Shown here: piece after piece, positions 1 through 7,978 of the stretch | Numbering within the stretch: the stretch's first letter is position 1 | How the letters are laid out: every line of letters begins with the position of its first letter | From: Actinomadura darangshiensis | GTDB lineage: Bacteria; Actinomycetota; Actinomycetes; Streptosporangiales; Streptosporangiaceae | Direction: 5' to 3' | Assembly: GCF_004349235.1 (NCBI RefSeq) | Contig: NZ_SMKY01000045.1 | Span: forward strand, 1-43,554 | DNA: 43,554 bases | Program-made: the position numbers and the translations under genes | The notes under the pieces: generated by a model | Told to the model about the DNA's origin: nothing | What the model saw: the letters and a program-made list of their open reading frames with translations, nothing else | Databases searched by the model: none

Positions 1-335
1 CCCCGAAACCCGACCCCGACCAGCCGGGCGGCTTCCTGCCCAACCGGGCGGCGGCGAAGGCCGGACTCAACCGCTCGATCTCCGACGCCGGATGGGGGGT
101 TTTCCTGACGATCCTGCACGCCAAGGCTGAAAGCGCCGGACGGGAAGTGATCGCCGTGGACCCCCGCAACACCTCCCGGACATGCCCCGAATGCGGGCAC
201 GTCTCAGCGGAGAACCGGCCCACCCAGGAGAAGTTCTACTGTCAGTCCTGCGGCCACAGAGCGCACGCGGACACAGTGGGCGCTGTGAACGTTCTACGGG
301 CCGGGCTGGTCCGTCGCGACGCCCGGAAGGGTTAG
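1..335 (+). CDS. tnpB: TnpB (IS200/IS605-family RNA-guided nuclease), C-terminal part
   Basis: The frame is open from the left window edge to TAG at 333-335, so only the C-terminal part (about 110 residues) is present. It carries the classic OrfB zinc ribbon, CPECGH followed 18 residues later by CQSCGH, then the ADTVGAVN segment whose Asp is the last RuvC catalytic residue. Upstream, AGLNRSISDAGWG is the usual TnpB lead-in to the final RuvC motif. TnpB proteins are RNA-guided DNA nucleases carried by IS200/IS605 and IS1341-like elements, where they promote retention of the element. A hairpin typical of the element's right end lies just downstream. Whether the full gene is intact, and whether a TnpA transposase accompanies it, cannot be seen here. 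The family assignment is very secure. Confidence 0.93.
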   Translation, partial: PKPDPDQPGGFLPNRAAAKAGLNRSISDAGWGVFLTILHAKAESAGREVIAVDPRNTSRTCPECGHVSAENRPTQEKFYCQSCGHRAHADTVGAVNVLRAGLVRRDARKG

Positions 336-342
336 CGAGAAG

Positions 343-362
343 CCCCCGGCTTCAGCCGGGGG
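343..362 (+). other. Right-end hairpin; probable 3' scaffold of the TnpB omega RNA
   Basis: A perfect 8-bp stem (CCCCCGGC at 343-350, GCCGGGGG at 355-362) closes a TTCA loop 7 nt after the tnpB stop. In IS200/IS605 elements the transposase binds subterminal hairpins like this, and the transcript of the same end forms the guide-RNA scaffold of TnpB. The guide would then be read from the flanking DNA starting near 373. The hairpin is seen; the RNA role is inferred from the family. Confidence 0.65.
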
Positions 363-372
363 AGGAGTCACC

Positions 373-1124
373 AACGCGTACAGCTCGGCGGCTTCGCCGC
401 GTCTGGCGTGCCGGTAGGCGCCCACGGCGACGGTGGCCAGCACGGCGGCGTTGAGGCCGTGGCCCATCGCGTCGATCATGGCCAGGTGCAGGATGTCGTC
501 GTTGAGGGCGTAGTCGAGGCTGTCGCCCGCGACGTTGTAGGCGGGTTCCAGGATCCCGGCGACGGCGACCTGCGGTGTCGTCATGGTGAGCGGGGGCAGC
601 AGTGACCATTGGATCTCGGCGGGCACGCTCATCGGCTCGCGCCGTCGTGCCCGCAAGAACTGGTCGGTGTAGTGGTTCTTGGTGACCAGCATGTCGGCGA
701 CCAGGCCGGCGAGCCGTCGCAGCAGCCGCCGGTCGTCGTCGTCGACCTTGTCCAGGGCCAGGGCCATCACGCCGATCTCGTCGCTGCCGTCCAGGAGTGG
801 CAGGAACATGCGCACACCGTCGGTTTGCGGTTGCTCGACGATGGTCTCGGTCAGGAACGCGCGTCCGGCCGGGGAGCTGTCCAAGGGCAGGGGGCCGCAG
901 TCGGTGAGGCCGCGGCCCGGCAGCGGCACCAGTGTCAACTGGGCGTAGTCCTGCAGCAGGATCGAGACGTCCCGGCCGCCGATCGCGCGTATCTCCTCGG
1001 CCACCAGCGGGGCGATGAGCTGGGGCGGCATCTCGTGCGCCCGGTCCAGCAACTGCCCCAGCAGCCGCTCGCCGAAGCCTTCGCTCCGGTCCACCTCGTC
1101 CTCGGGTTTGATCAGTTCCCCCAC
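373..1124 (-). pseudogene. GAF / PP2C (SpoIIE-type) serine phosphatase, interrupted by the IS element
   Basis: Reading leftward from GTG at 1124, about 250 residues are recognisable. An N-terminal GAF-like sensor region (roughly residues 15-150) is followed by the start of a PP2C/SpoIIE phosphatase domain with VAGDSLDYA, a variant of the usual metal-binding GGD segment, and DAMGHGLNAA, the family's second metal motif. The family normally runs at least another 100 residues after this point. Here the frame crosses into the insertion element near 372, adds about 24 foreign residues and stops at 294. Such enzymes dephosphorylate anti-anti-sigma factors in partner-switching stress or sporulation pathways. 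Loss of the C-terminal half of the fold should abolish activity. The interruption is directly visible; the ancestral partner is unknown. Confidence 0.82.
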
Positions 1125-1240
1125 AGCCGCTCATGTGCCCCCTGGCACAATGACAACTCTAAGTGCTCAATCGAGTTCGCAGTGTGAGTAGATCGGCTCC
1201 GGCGGGTCTTGGCCGGGTGGGAGGCGCGTGGCCGGGCCCG

Positions 1241-1558
1241 TCAGACCAGGCGTTCGTGGACGTAGCACCATCTCCAGGTGGATCCCGGATCCATGGCGGC
1301 GGCGAGCGGGTGGTCGGTCTCCTGGTAGTGCATACGGGCGTGCCGGTGCGGCGAGTCGTCAGAGCAGGCCACCCAGCCGCAGGTCATACAGACCCGAAGG
1401 GCCGTCCAGCCGTCTCCTCCAACCTCGCATGGGGTGCAGCCGCGCGATCGCGGAGTTATGGACGGCAGCCCGTCCACGTGCTCACAGCGTGGCGCCGAGC
1501 CATTCGGGCTGGTGGGCACACCCGAGGTCATGGCGTGGACTCTCATCTCATGATTCAT
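1241..1558 (-). CDS. UBP-type zinc finger domain protein
   Basis: This 105-residue protein is almost entirely one ZnF-UBP domain. Conserved metal ligands are visible as C25 and H27, C41-x2-C44, C57-x2-C60, C65, H73, H77 and H83, with the signature CMTCGWVACSDDSP followed by RHARMH. In eukaryotes the fold binds the free C-terminus of ubiquitin. Actinobacteria carry short stand-alone versions whose ligand is not established. The ATG at 1558 is chosen because an AAAGGGG ribosome-binding site lies at the right distance; an ATG at 1528 is a weaker alternative. The gene stands alone, antisense to its right-hand neighbours, so the context suggests no specific partner. Confidence 0.85.
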   Translation of the reverse strand: MNHEMRVHAMTSGVPTSPNGSAPRCEHVDGLPSITPRSRGCTPCEVGGDGWTALRVCMTCGWVACSDDSPHRHARMHYQETDHPLAAAMDPGSTWRWCYVHERLV

Positions 1559-1796
1559 CGACGGCCCCTTTCCGAGCACCGCGGTGCTGGCCACGCCGCC
1601 CAATACCAGTTGACCTCGGCTCACAGCCGGCCGTAAGGAGCGATCCGAGCAAGCTCGATCAGCGTGGGCGATAACCGTCCGTAGAGGTCGTGACGCTCAG
1701 GGCGCGAGGCCCGCATGTCGCCGTGATGCTGACGGAGGTGAGGTCGAAGCGTTTATGTTGGCCTTGGAGACTGTCACAACCGAGGAGATGAGATCC

Positions 1797-2093
1797 ATGA
1801 GTGTGACGGTGCCCCAGGTCTGGGTCGAGGCCGGCGGGGGCCACGATATGGTCCGCGCTGACGCGATCGTGATGCTCCGCTTGGACGAGACCGGACGGCT
1901 CACCGCGCAGCTCCGCGACGACGCGAAGGTCAGTGTGACCCTCCTGAAAGGTTCGTCCGGCACCCACCCGCCCGAAGACTTCCACCGTCAGCTGATCCGG
2001 GCCGTCGCCGAACTCGCCGACTCCAGCGGCGCGCAGCTCGTCCGCGCACGGCACAAGGGGGGCGCCTGGCGCTGGGTCAGCGAACCTCTCTAG
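1797..2093 (+). CDS. Hypothetical protein, 98 residues
   Basis: The product is not recognised. The frame has typical actinomycete codon bias, and ATG at 1797 is preceded by GAGGAG at 1782-1787, which fixes the start better than the upstream TTG-type alternatives. The protein is soluble, with no signal peptide, membrane helix or cysteine pair. It looks like one small alpha/beta domain: a beta-rich first half (TVPQVWVEAGG, AIVMLRLDETG) and an amphipathic helix near residues 60-80 (FHRQLIRAVAELADSSG). It ends 41 bp before the LysR gene on the same strand, so the two may be co-transcribed, but nothing else links them. Confidence 0.6.
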   Translation: MSVTVPQVWVEAGGGHDMVRADAIVMLRLDETGRLTAQLRDDAKVSVTLLKGSSGTHPPEDFHRQLIRAVAELADSSGAQLVRARHKGGAWRWVSEPL

Positions 2094-2134
2094 AAGCTCG
2101 TTGCGATGTAGGTTCTGCGAGCAAGGTGGGGGAT

Positions 2135-3046
2135 GTGGAACTGCGCCAGCTCCGCTACTTCGTCGCGGTCTCCGAGGAGCTGAACTTCGGCCGCGCGGCG
2201 GCTCGCGAACACATCGTGCAGTCGGCGCTGAGCCAGCAGATCCAGCGGCTGGAGCGGGAGCTGGGCGTGCGCCTGCTGGAGCGCACCACACACTATGTCG
2301 CTCTGACCTCGGCGGGAGCGGCGTTCCTGGTCGAGGCCCGGCAGATCCTCGCCCATGTGGAGCGCGCCGCACAGGTGGCCCGGACCGCGCAGGGCACCTC
2401 ACCCGCGCTGCGGGTGGGCATCATCGACGCGAGCTACGACTCGATGCCGCAGATCCTGCACGAGGCTCAGGCGCTCTACCCGGACCTGGTGATCCACCAG
2501 GTGGAGGCCGGCGTCCCCGAGCAGTACCAGCGACTCGTCGACGGGCGCCTGGACGTGGGCATCGGCCGTGCCGCCCTGGCGCCGAGCGGGGTCGCCTCGC
2601 ACCTGTTCCGCCAGGACCGCCTCGGGGTCCTGGTTCCGCGCGGGCACCGGTTCGCCGAACTGGACGCCGTGCCGGTCGAAGCACTCGCCCGCGAACCGCT
2701 GCTGCTGGCCGAGGAGATGAAGGCTCCGGAGTTCAACCAGTTCACCGTCGAGATGTGCCGCGCCGCCGGCTTCACCCCGACGGTGTACGAAGGCACCGTC
2801 GACAGCGTGCACGCCGCGTCCGCTCTGGTCGCCCAAGGCCGCTGCCTGTACTGCGTGCCCTCCTCCTGCATCTCCGCGCTCCCAGGCACCATCTGGCGGC
2901 CGCTCACCGAACCGGTCTCCTTCTACCCCTGGTCGATCCTGTGGCGCGCCGCCGACGACTCCGACCATGTGCGCGCCGTCGTCACCTGCGCCCGCAACAT
3001 GTCCCAGCGCCTCGGCTGGCTGGCCGCCGACCAGGCGACCGGCTGA
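2135..3046 (+). CDS. LysR-family transcriptional regulator
   Basis: The 303-residue protein has the family length and layout. An N-terminal winged helix-turn-helix begins LRQLRYFVAVSEELNFGRAA, with the recognition helix around SALSQQIQRLERELGVRLLER. A substrate-binding effector domain follows from about residue 90, with motifs such as LRVGIIDA and GRLDVGIGRAAL. Start choice: GTG at 2135 lies 8 nt after AAGG and gives the canonical VELRQL beginning; GTG at 2126 is an alternative. LysR proteins usually control a divergent gene, but its left neighbour is co-directional and the right neighbour is a decayed transporter in convergent orientation. Its original target may therefore be lost or elsewhere. 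Confidence 0.9.
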   Translation: MELRQLRYFVAVSEELNFGRAAAREHIVQSALSQQIQRLERELGVRLLERTTHYVALTSAGAAFLVEARQILAHVERAAQVARTAQGTSPALRVGIIDASYDSMPQILHEAQALYPDLVIHQVEAGVPEQYQRLVDGRLDVGIGRAALAPSGVASHLFRQDRLGVLVPRGHRFAELDAVPVEALAREPLLLAEEMKAPEFNQFTVEMCRAAGFTPTVYEGTVDSVHAASALVAQGRCLYCVPSSCISALPGTIWRPLTEPVSFYPWSILWRAADDSDHVRAVVTCARNMSQRLGWLAADQATG

Positions 3047-3070
3047 TCCGCCTCATCGAACGCCTCGGGC

Positions 3071-4165
3071 TCAGGCACCGGCGTGTTCTCGGCGACCTTG
3101 GTGTGTCCGGCGAGTGTGCTGGCGTTGTGCCCAGCGGATCGCCAGCGGTGCGGCCAGACCGGTCAGGGCCAGCAGGGCCCCGACGACGTACCACCCTGGA
3201 CGTCCCCAGGTGATGCACAGCGAAATGAGCAGACCCGGTCCGAGTGATTCGGCCAGCCCGGCGCCCAGGCCGAACACGCCCAGGTACTGGCCGGTGGCGT
3301 GTTGCGGCGTGCCACAGTTCACCGATCGTGTGGATCACCACCGCGGTCATGAGCAGGGTTGCGGCCGACCAGGCCGGTATGCCGGCGGATAGTGAGATCA
3401 GCGAGCAGGACACGAGGAAGGCCACGCCCGATCGGCGGTAGGCGGTTCCACTGGCCGCGGGTGAATCGATGTTGCGGCTGGCTCGCACCTGGAAGGCGAT
3501 GACGATGACGGTGTTGATGACCATGGTGCCGGAGTCGAGCCAGCGCGGGGCGGCGGTGGCTTGCACGAGCCAGAGGGGGATGGCCACGGTGAGCACTTTG
3601 AACTGGATGGCCATGACGCCGTCGAGCGCGGTGAGGAGAAGGGAGGGCCGGTCTTGCAGGGCGAAGCGGGGGCCGCGGACGGTGCGGCCGGGTGACGCCC
3701 GCGGCAGCAAGAACAGGATCGCCGCGGAGGACGCGAGGGCGATCGCGTTGCCGATGACCAGAAGCCGGTAAGCGGGGAGGGTGCCGACCTGAACGGCCCA
3801 GCCCGCGAGCAATGCTCCGAGGGAGATGCCGATATTGGTCACGGCACGGAGATAGGCGCGGAATTCCTGCGGCCGGGTCCCTCCGTAGTGCCTGATGAGC
3901 GGACTGCGTGCGGCCAGTCCGGCCGCCTTGGAGCCGGTGGCCACGCCCACGGCGAGGACGAACGGCCAGAAGCTGTCGGCCAGCAGGAAAGCGGCTGTCG
4001 CCACGGCCTGGATGATGAGGGTGGCCGCATAGATACCGCGTGCCCCGTGGGTGTCGGCGAGTACAGGACCCCGGCTGTCAGGTAGAGGCCGCTCCCAAGG
4101 GTGTAGACGAAGTTGGAAGCCGCGATGACACGTTGTGGTCCGGTCTCGAGCACCAGGTGGGGCAT
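3071..4165 (-). pseudogene. MFS transporter, inactivated by two lesions
   Basis: Three consecutive fragments in different frames together make one MFS protein. The first begins at ATG 4165 (PHLVLETGPQRVIAAS) and loses frame after GVLY near 4060, where inserting one T would restore a GVLYFADTHG reading. The second carries AFLLADSFWPFVLAVGVATG, later transmembrane segments and HTIGELW, then goes out of frame near 3305-3325. The third (ATGQYLGVFGLGAGLAESLG) ends at 3071. At the second break about a dozen residues normally found after GELW are missing, so it is a deletion plus frameshift rather than a single base error. A GTG/ATG-started longer N-terminus to 4237 is possible but not transporter-like. 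The gene converges on lysR. The substrate is unknown. Confidence 0.8.
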
Positions 4166-4327
4166 GTGGGGGACTCCGCTCCCGGGTAGCGAGAGAAGCT
4201 CTTGCGTGAGTTGTTGCAAGGTAGTTGCATTAGCCAATTAGTCGCAAGTAGCGGAGGTGCGCTGGCAGCGGTCCGCGGCCGGTTCGGTGCCGAGGCGGAG
4301 CGACGGGCTCGAAGCGGGCGTCGTGCT

Positions 4328-5254
4328 TCAGCCGACGTGGCGCCGGTAACTGGCGGGCGGTGACCCGTACTGGCGTTTGAAGGCATGGGTGAAGGTGTGC
4401 TGCGAGCTGTAGCCGACCTGCTGGGCGATCGTCTTGACGAGGGCGTCGGAGGTCCGCAGGAGCCGGGCGGCGGTGGTCATCCGCCACCACGTCAGGTAGG
4501 TGAGCGGTGGCTGGCCGATCAGATGTGTGAACCGCCGGGCGAAGGCGGCGCGGGACAGGCGTGCCTGCGCGCCCAACTCCTCGACGGTCCATTGCCGGCC
4601 GGGGTCTCCGTGGATGGCGCGGAGGGCGGCGGCGACGGCGGGGTCGTGCAGGGCCGCCGTCCACCCGGTGGCGGAGTGGCCGGAGACGCGCTGCTCCTCG
4701 AACCACGCGCGCAGGATGTAGAGCAGGAGAAGATCCAGCAGGGTGAGCAGGATGGTGTCGGAGCCTGGGCGGGCGTCGCTGTCCAGTTCCACGCCGAGGA
4801 GTTCGACCGCGGCGCTGAGTTCCCTGTGGCGCCCTACCCGCGTCGGCAGGTGGATGACCTCGGGCAGGTCGTTCAGGAGCGGATGCGGCCCGGATCCGTC
4901 CAGGAGGTAGGCGCCGCAGAGCATGACCACCGTCGGGGGACGGTCGGCCAAGGTCTCGTCGTCGCGGCCATCATGGACCCCGGTGAGCGTTGTGGGCGGC
5001 TCGCTCACCGGGGTGGACGGTTCGTCGGCCAGGCCGTGTGCGGATCCGCGCGGCAGGAACGCCACGTCGCCCGGCCCGAGGGCGATCGGCTCGCCCCGCG
5101 ACGGGAGCAGCCAGCACGTTCCCTGGAGAACGATGTGGAACCCGGCGGACGGCACCGGCGGAAACCGCTGGGCGAACGGAGCGGACCTGGTCACCCGGCC
5201 CGAGTGGGGTCGACCGGTACGCGCCGCACTCACCACATCAGACAGAACGTCCAC
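4328..5254 (-). CDS. AraC-family transcriptional regulator with cupin sensor
   Basis: The protein has 308 residues from the GTG at 5254 (MDVLSDVVSAARTG), the usual beginning of the cupin_6 AraC group; an upstream ATG at 5314 gives 20 extra residues. The N-terminal half is a cupin fold, with GFHIVLQGTCWL and a GPGDVAFLPRGSAH metal- or ligand-binding strand. The C-terminal 100 residues hold the two AraC helix-turn-helices, with LSRAAFARRFTHLIGQPP and the second HTH ending QHTFTHAFKRQYGSPPASYR. It is transcribed divergently from the saccharopine-dehydrogenase-like gene, which it probably activates. Two identical 8-bp half-sites 21 bp apart lie between the genes. Confidence 0.9.
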   Translation of the reverse strand: MDVLSDVVSAARTGRPHSGRVTRSAPFAQRFPPVPSAGFHIVLQGTCWLLPSRGEPIALGPGDVAFLPRGSAHGLADEPSTPVSEPPTTLTGVHDGRDDETLADRPPTVVMLCGAYLLDGSGPHPLLNDLPEVIHLPTRVGRHRELSAAVELLGVELDSDARPGSDTILLTLLDLLLLYILRAWFEEQRVSGHSATGWTAALHDPAVAAALRAIHGDPGRQWTVEELGAQARLSRAAFARRFTHLIGQPPLTYLTWWRMTTAARLLRTSDALVKTIAQQVGYSSQHTFTHAFKRQYGSPPASYRRHVG

Positions 5255-5280
5255 GCAGCCAGAGTGCCTCTGCGAAGACG

Positions 5281-5309
5281 ATGACGCAAACTTCAGAGCG
5301 TATGACGCA
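5281..5309 (+). promoter_or_regulatory. Candidate AraC operator: two ATGACGCA direct repeats 21 bp apart
   Basis: ATGACGCA occurs at 5281-5288 and again at 5302-5309. The 21-bp period is two helical turns, the spacing typical of paired AraC-type half-sites. The second copy lies just upstream of a plausible -35 region (about 5310-5315), with TACTGT at 5334-5339 as -10, an arrangement suited to activation of the gene starting at 5387. The repeats are seen; binding by the neighbouring AraC protein is inferred. Confidence 0.55.
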
Positions 5310-5386
5310 TTCAATCGTCTTGTGTCAGCGCCTTACTGTGCCCGTGGAGCCCAGCAAGCGCGCAGCTCCCATCCCGAGGAGATGAC

Positions 5387-6439
5387 ATGAAGATCGCCGT
5401 TTATGGCGCGAGTGGATACCAGGGCAAGCTCGTGCTCACCGAACTGGCACGACGCGACATCGAGACGGTCCTGGCCGGACGTAATCGCGCGCGCCTGGAG
5501 GAGGCCGCCTCGGCCATCGGTCTCCCCGACGCGGAACGACGCTCGGCCGACGCCAGCGACCATGAGGCGCTTGTGAGCGCGTTTCGCGGCTGCGACGCCG
5601 TCATCAACTGCGCCGGACCGTTCACCTCGTCGGGTGAGGCCGTGGTCCGCGCCGCGATCGCCGCCGGCTGCCACTACGTCGACACCTCAGGCGAGCAGCT
5701 CTACGTCAAGAAGATCTTCGACACCTTCACCACGGAGGCGGAGAACGCCGGCGTCACCGTCGTACCCGCCGCCAACGACGGCTGCGTCCCGGTGGACCTC
5801 ATGGCCCACATCCTGGCCGACCGGCTTGAACCGGTCGAAGAGATCATCACCACTCACGTGGTCGTCGGGGGCGGGGGCATGTCGCGCGGCTCGCTGCGCT
5901 CGGTTGTCGAAACGATCGACGCCATCAAGGCGGGCGGCCTGGCCTACACCGACGGCGACTGGCACCCCGGCGTGCCCGCCCGCCGCACCGCGATCACGCT
6001 GCCCGGACAGTCGGAGGCGACCCCGGTGATGGCCTTCCCTGTGCCGGAGGTGGTGACCATTCCCCGCCACATCCGCGTCCGGCGTGTCCAGGGCCTGACC
6101 GAGGCGGCGCTGGGCGACCGGCTGAACACCCCGCTCACACCGGAGATCATCGAAAGCCTGCCCGAAGGACCCGATGGGGACGGCCGCCGCACCCAGCACT
6201 TCACCTACGTGCTCGACGCCACCGGTATCGACGGCCGCCGCGCCCGCGGCATCGTCCAGGGCCCCGACACCTACGGCACGACCGCGGTGATCGCCGTCGA
6301 AGGCGCCCGCCGTCTCATCGCCGAACCCGCCAAGCCGGGAGTGCTCGCACCCGCCCAGGCCTACCCCTCGACCGCCTTCCTCGACTTCCTCGTCCCGCAT
6401 GGGATCCAGTGGATCATCGAGGACGCGCCGGCAACCTGA
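5387..6439 (+). CDS. Saccharopine dehydrogenase-like NAD(P)-binding oxidoreductase
   Basis: This 350-residue soluble protein starts with a Rossmann nucleotide-binding motif, GASGYQGK at residues 8-15, followed by LAGRNRARLEEA and the strand CDAVINCAGPF that lines the cofactor pocket. These place it in the saccharopine dehydrogenase/trans-acting enoyl reductase superfamily, whose members reduce or rearrange lipid, polyketide or amino-acid substrates. The actual substrate cannot be read from sequence. GAGGAG at 5376-5381 fixes ATG 5387. The divergent AraC gene and the repeats between them suggest inducible single-gene control. A short intergenic gap separates it from the convergent lactonase-like gene. 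Confidence 0.82.
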   Translation: MKIAVYGASGYQGKLVLTELARRDIETVLAGRNRARLEEAASAIGLPDAERRSADASDHEALVSAFRGCDAVINCAGPFTSSGEAVVRAAIAAGCHYVDTSGEQLYVKKIFDTFTTEAENAGVTVVPAANDGCVPVDLMAHILADRLEPVEEIITTHVVVGGGGMSRGSLRSVVETIDAIKAGGLAYTDGDWHPGVPARRTAITLPGQSEATPVMAFPVPEVVTIPRHIRVRRVQGLTEAALGDRLNTPLTPEIIESLPEGPDGDGRRTQHFTYVLDATGIDGRRARGIVQGPDTYGTTAVIAVEGARRLIAEPAKPGVLAPAQAYPSTAFLDFLVPHGIQWIIEDAPAT

Positions 6440-6527
6440 CAACGAGCCCTCTCCGCGCACCAGTTCGACGCATCCCCGCCGACGGCCGTGATGGGTCCGA
6501 GGGCCCGCGAACGGTGGGGTGTGGGCG

Positions 6528-7760
6528 TCAGCAGAAGGTGATGCCGTCGGGGCTCGGGATCGATAGCGAGCGGCCGGTATCGGTCAGCCGACCGGATCGG
6601 CGGTCGACGGCGAAGAGGTTGACGGTGCCGCTGACCTGGTTGGCGACGAACATCCACCGGCCGCTCTCGTGGAGCGTGAAGCTCCACGGCTTCACACCGC
6701 CGCAGGGAACCCGCTGGACGAGCCGGAGCAGCCCGGTCCTGCGGTCGACCGAGAAGGCGACCAGGGTGTTCTCGCCCCGGCTGGAGGCGTAGACGAAGCG
6801 CCCGTCGCGGCTGATCGCCAGTTCCGCGCCGCTCTTGGCGCCCTCGAACCCGGGCGAGTCGAGTGGCAGGATCTGGCGGTTCGTGAACCGTCCCCGCCGC
6901 GGGTTCCAGTGGAGGGCCTGGAGGTCCGCGGTCAGTTCGTTCAGCAGGTAGCAGTCGCGCCGGTTCGGGTGGAAGACGAGGCGGCGCGGGCCCGAGCCCG
7001 GAGCCGTCGCGAACGACCGCGGCCCCGTCTTCGCGTCGTAGGACATGGCGCCGGTCGAGCGGTCGTAGCGGTAGGCGAAGACGCGGTCCGCGCCGAAGTC
7101 CGCGACCAGCGCGTACGTGCCGCTCGGGTCCACGACGACCTCGTGCGGGTGCGGGGCCGCCTGGCGCGGGTTCGGGCCGGAGCCGGTGTCATGGACGACC
7201 GACACCGGCGAGCCCAGGCCGCCGTCCCGCGCGATCGGGAGCGACGCGGCCAGGCCGGCCTCGAAGTTGGCGACCAGGAGCGTGTCCGACCGGCGGTCGA
7301 CACCGATGTACGACAGGCCGCCGCCCGCGGTGCCGCCGCCGTCGGTGTGCACCTCCCCGGCGGGTGCCAGGCCGCCGGTCGCCCGGTCGACCCGGAAGAC
7401 GTGGACGACCCCGCCGTCCTCCCCGCCGGCGACGTAGAGGACGGGACGCGAGGGATGCGCCGCCGCCCAGTTCGCGGTCACCTCGGCCAGCGGCCCGATC
7501 CGCGTCATCGTCCCGCGGACGGGGTCGAACCACCCCCCGTAGATCTGGGTGCCTTTCCAGGTGCCGGTGTAGAAGAGCTCCGCCGCTCTCCGGCGTGCCG
7601 CTCCGGCGGCCCGCGGTGCCGCCTCGGCGGCGGTCGCGGCGCCGAGGAGCGGCAGCGCGGCGGCCGCGGCGGCGGACGCCGCCATCGTGCCGAGCGCCTG
7701 CCGCCGGGACGGCCGCGACGCCACTTCGCCCGACGCCTCGCCGCGCATGGAATCACGCAT
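6528..7760 (-). CDS. Lactonase-family seven-bladed beta-propeller, Tat-exported
   Basis: The 410-residue product begins with a twin-arginine signal (SRRQALGTMAASAAAAAALP), so it is probably folded before export. The rest is the YkgB/6-phosphogluconolactonase-like propeller. Recurrent blade motifs include LYVAGGEDGGVVHVFRVD, HPHEVVVDPSGTYALVADFGADRVFAYR, GPRRLVFHPN and GRFVYASSRGENTLVAF. The family is called lactonase after a muconate-lactonizing-enzyme-like fold, but many members have no proven activity. ATG 7760 is preceded by AGGAAGGGG at a good distance. The gene diverges from the ABC-importer operon, and the shared 218-bp interval contains two copies of one palindrome, so it is probably co-regulated with that cluster. 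An extracytoplasmic lactone or aromatic-ester hydrolase is a reasonable guess only. Confidence 0.85.
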   Translation of the reverse strand: MRDSMRGEASGEVASRPSRRQALGTMAASAAAAAALPLLGAATAAEAAPRAAGAARRRAAELFYTGTWKGTQIYGGWFDPVRGTMTRIGPLAEVTANWAAAHPSRPVLYVAGGEDGGVVHVFRVDRATGGLAPAGEVHTDGGGTAGGGLSYIGVDRRSDTLLVANFEAGLAASLPIARDGGLGSPVSVVHDTGSGPNPRQAAPHPHEVVVDPSGTYALVADFGADRVFAYRYDRSTGAMSYDAKTGPRSFATAPGSGPRRLVFHPNRRDCYLLNELTADLQALHWNPRRGRFTNRQILPLDSPGFEGAKSGAELAISRDGRFVYASSRGENTLVAFSVDRRTGLLRLVQRVPCGGVKPWSFTLHESGRWMFVANQVSGTVNLFAVDRRSGRLTDTGRSLSIPSPDGITFC

Positions 7761-7830
7761 CTGAAGACAGCCCCTTCCTGTTCGAGTCCGTGGGCGTCCC
7801 CCGGTGCGCCACCCCCGCAGGTTTACCATC

Positions 7831-7844
7831 TTTGTCCAACAATC
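7831..7844. promoter_or_regulatory. Candidate GntR/FCD operator, copy 1 (TTTGTCCAACAATC)
   Basis: The core TTGT-ccA-ACAA is a short inverted repeat. It matches the second site at 7927-7940 in 12 of 14 bases, exactly 96 bp away. It lies 71 bp upstream of the lactonase-like start, on its promoter side. FCD-type GntR regulators commonly bind TTGTC-N-N-ACAA-like palindromes, and the cluster encodes one at 18216. Confidence 0.55.
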
Positions 7845-7887
7845 ACGAGACCCCGAAAAGGATGAATCGTAGATCTCGGAGCAACTC

Positions 7888-7916
7888 TTGCCCTTATGTA
7901 GCATCGCTGTTACGTT
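7888..7916 (+). promoter_or_regulatory. Candidate promoter of the ABC/catabolic operon
   Basis: TTGCCC (7888-7893) and TACGTT (7911-7916) are separated by 17 bp, fitting a housekeeping-type actinobacterial promoter. The predicted start near 7923 is immediately upstream of palindrome copy 2, so a bound repressor would block it. The ribosome-binding site AAGGAAGG (7963-7970) and GTG 7979 follow. Confidence 0.45.
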
Positions 7917-7926
7917 CCCCTCACTG

Positions 7927-7940
7927 TTTGTCGGACAATC
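7927..7940. promoter_or_regulatory. Candidate GntR/FCD operator, copy 2 (TTTGTCGGACAATC)
   Basis: TTGTC-G-GACAA is a perfect odd-length palindrome and the better of the two sites. Its position just after the predicted transcription start of the importer operon suits repression relieved by a pathway metabolite. The motif is seen directly; the regulator assignment (GntR at 18216) is inferred. Confidence 0.6.
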
Positions 7941-7978
7941 TGCGGTCGAAGCGCTCGACGGCAAGGAAGGTTGACAGC

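Larger units (their letters stand above)
1..372 (+). mobile_element. Right end of an IS200/IS605-type (IS1341-like) element
   Basis: The segment consists of the tnpB 3' end, a strong GC hairpin, and a short tail ending near GAGTCAC (366-372). Immediately to its right begins the coding sequence of a PP2C phosphatase on the other strand, which is cut off at that point. The boundary near 372 is inferred from where phosphatase similarity stops and the hairpin tail ends. These elements make no target-site duplication, so none is expected. The left end is outside the window. Confidence 0.75.

Noticed and set aside
4166..4237. Longer start of the broken MFS gene at 4237
   Set aside because: The added 24 residues do not look like an MFS N-terminus and ATG 4165 begins the recognisable family sequence; the gene is inactive either way.
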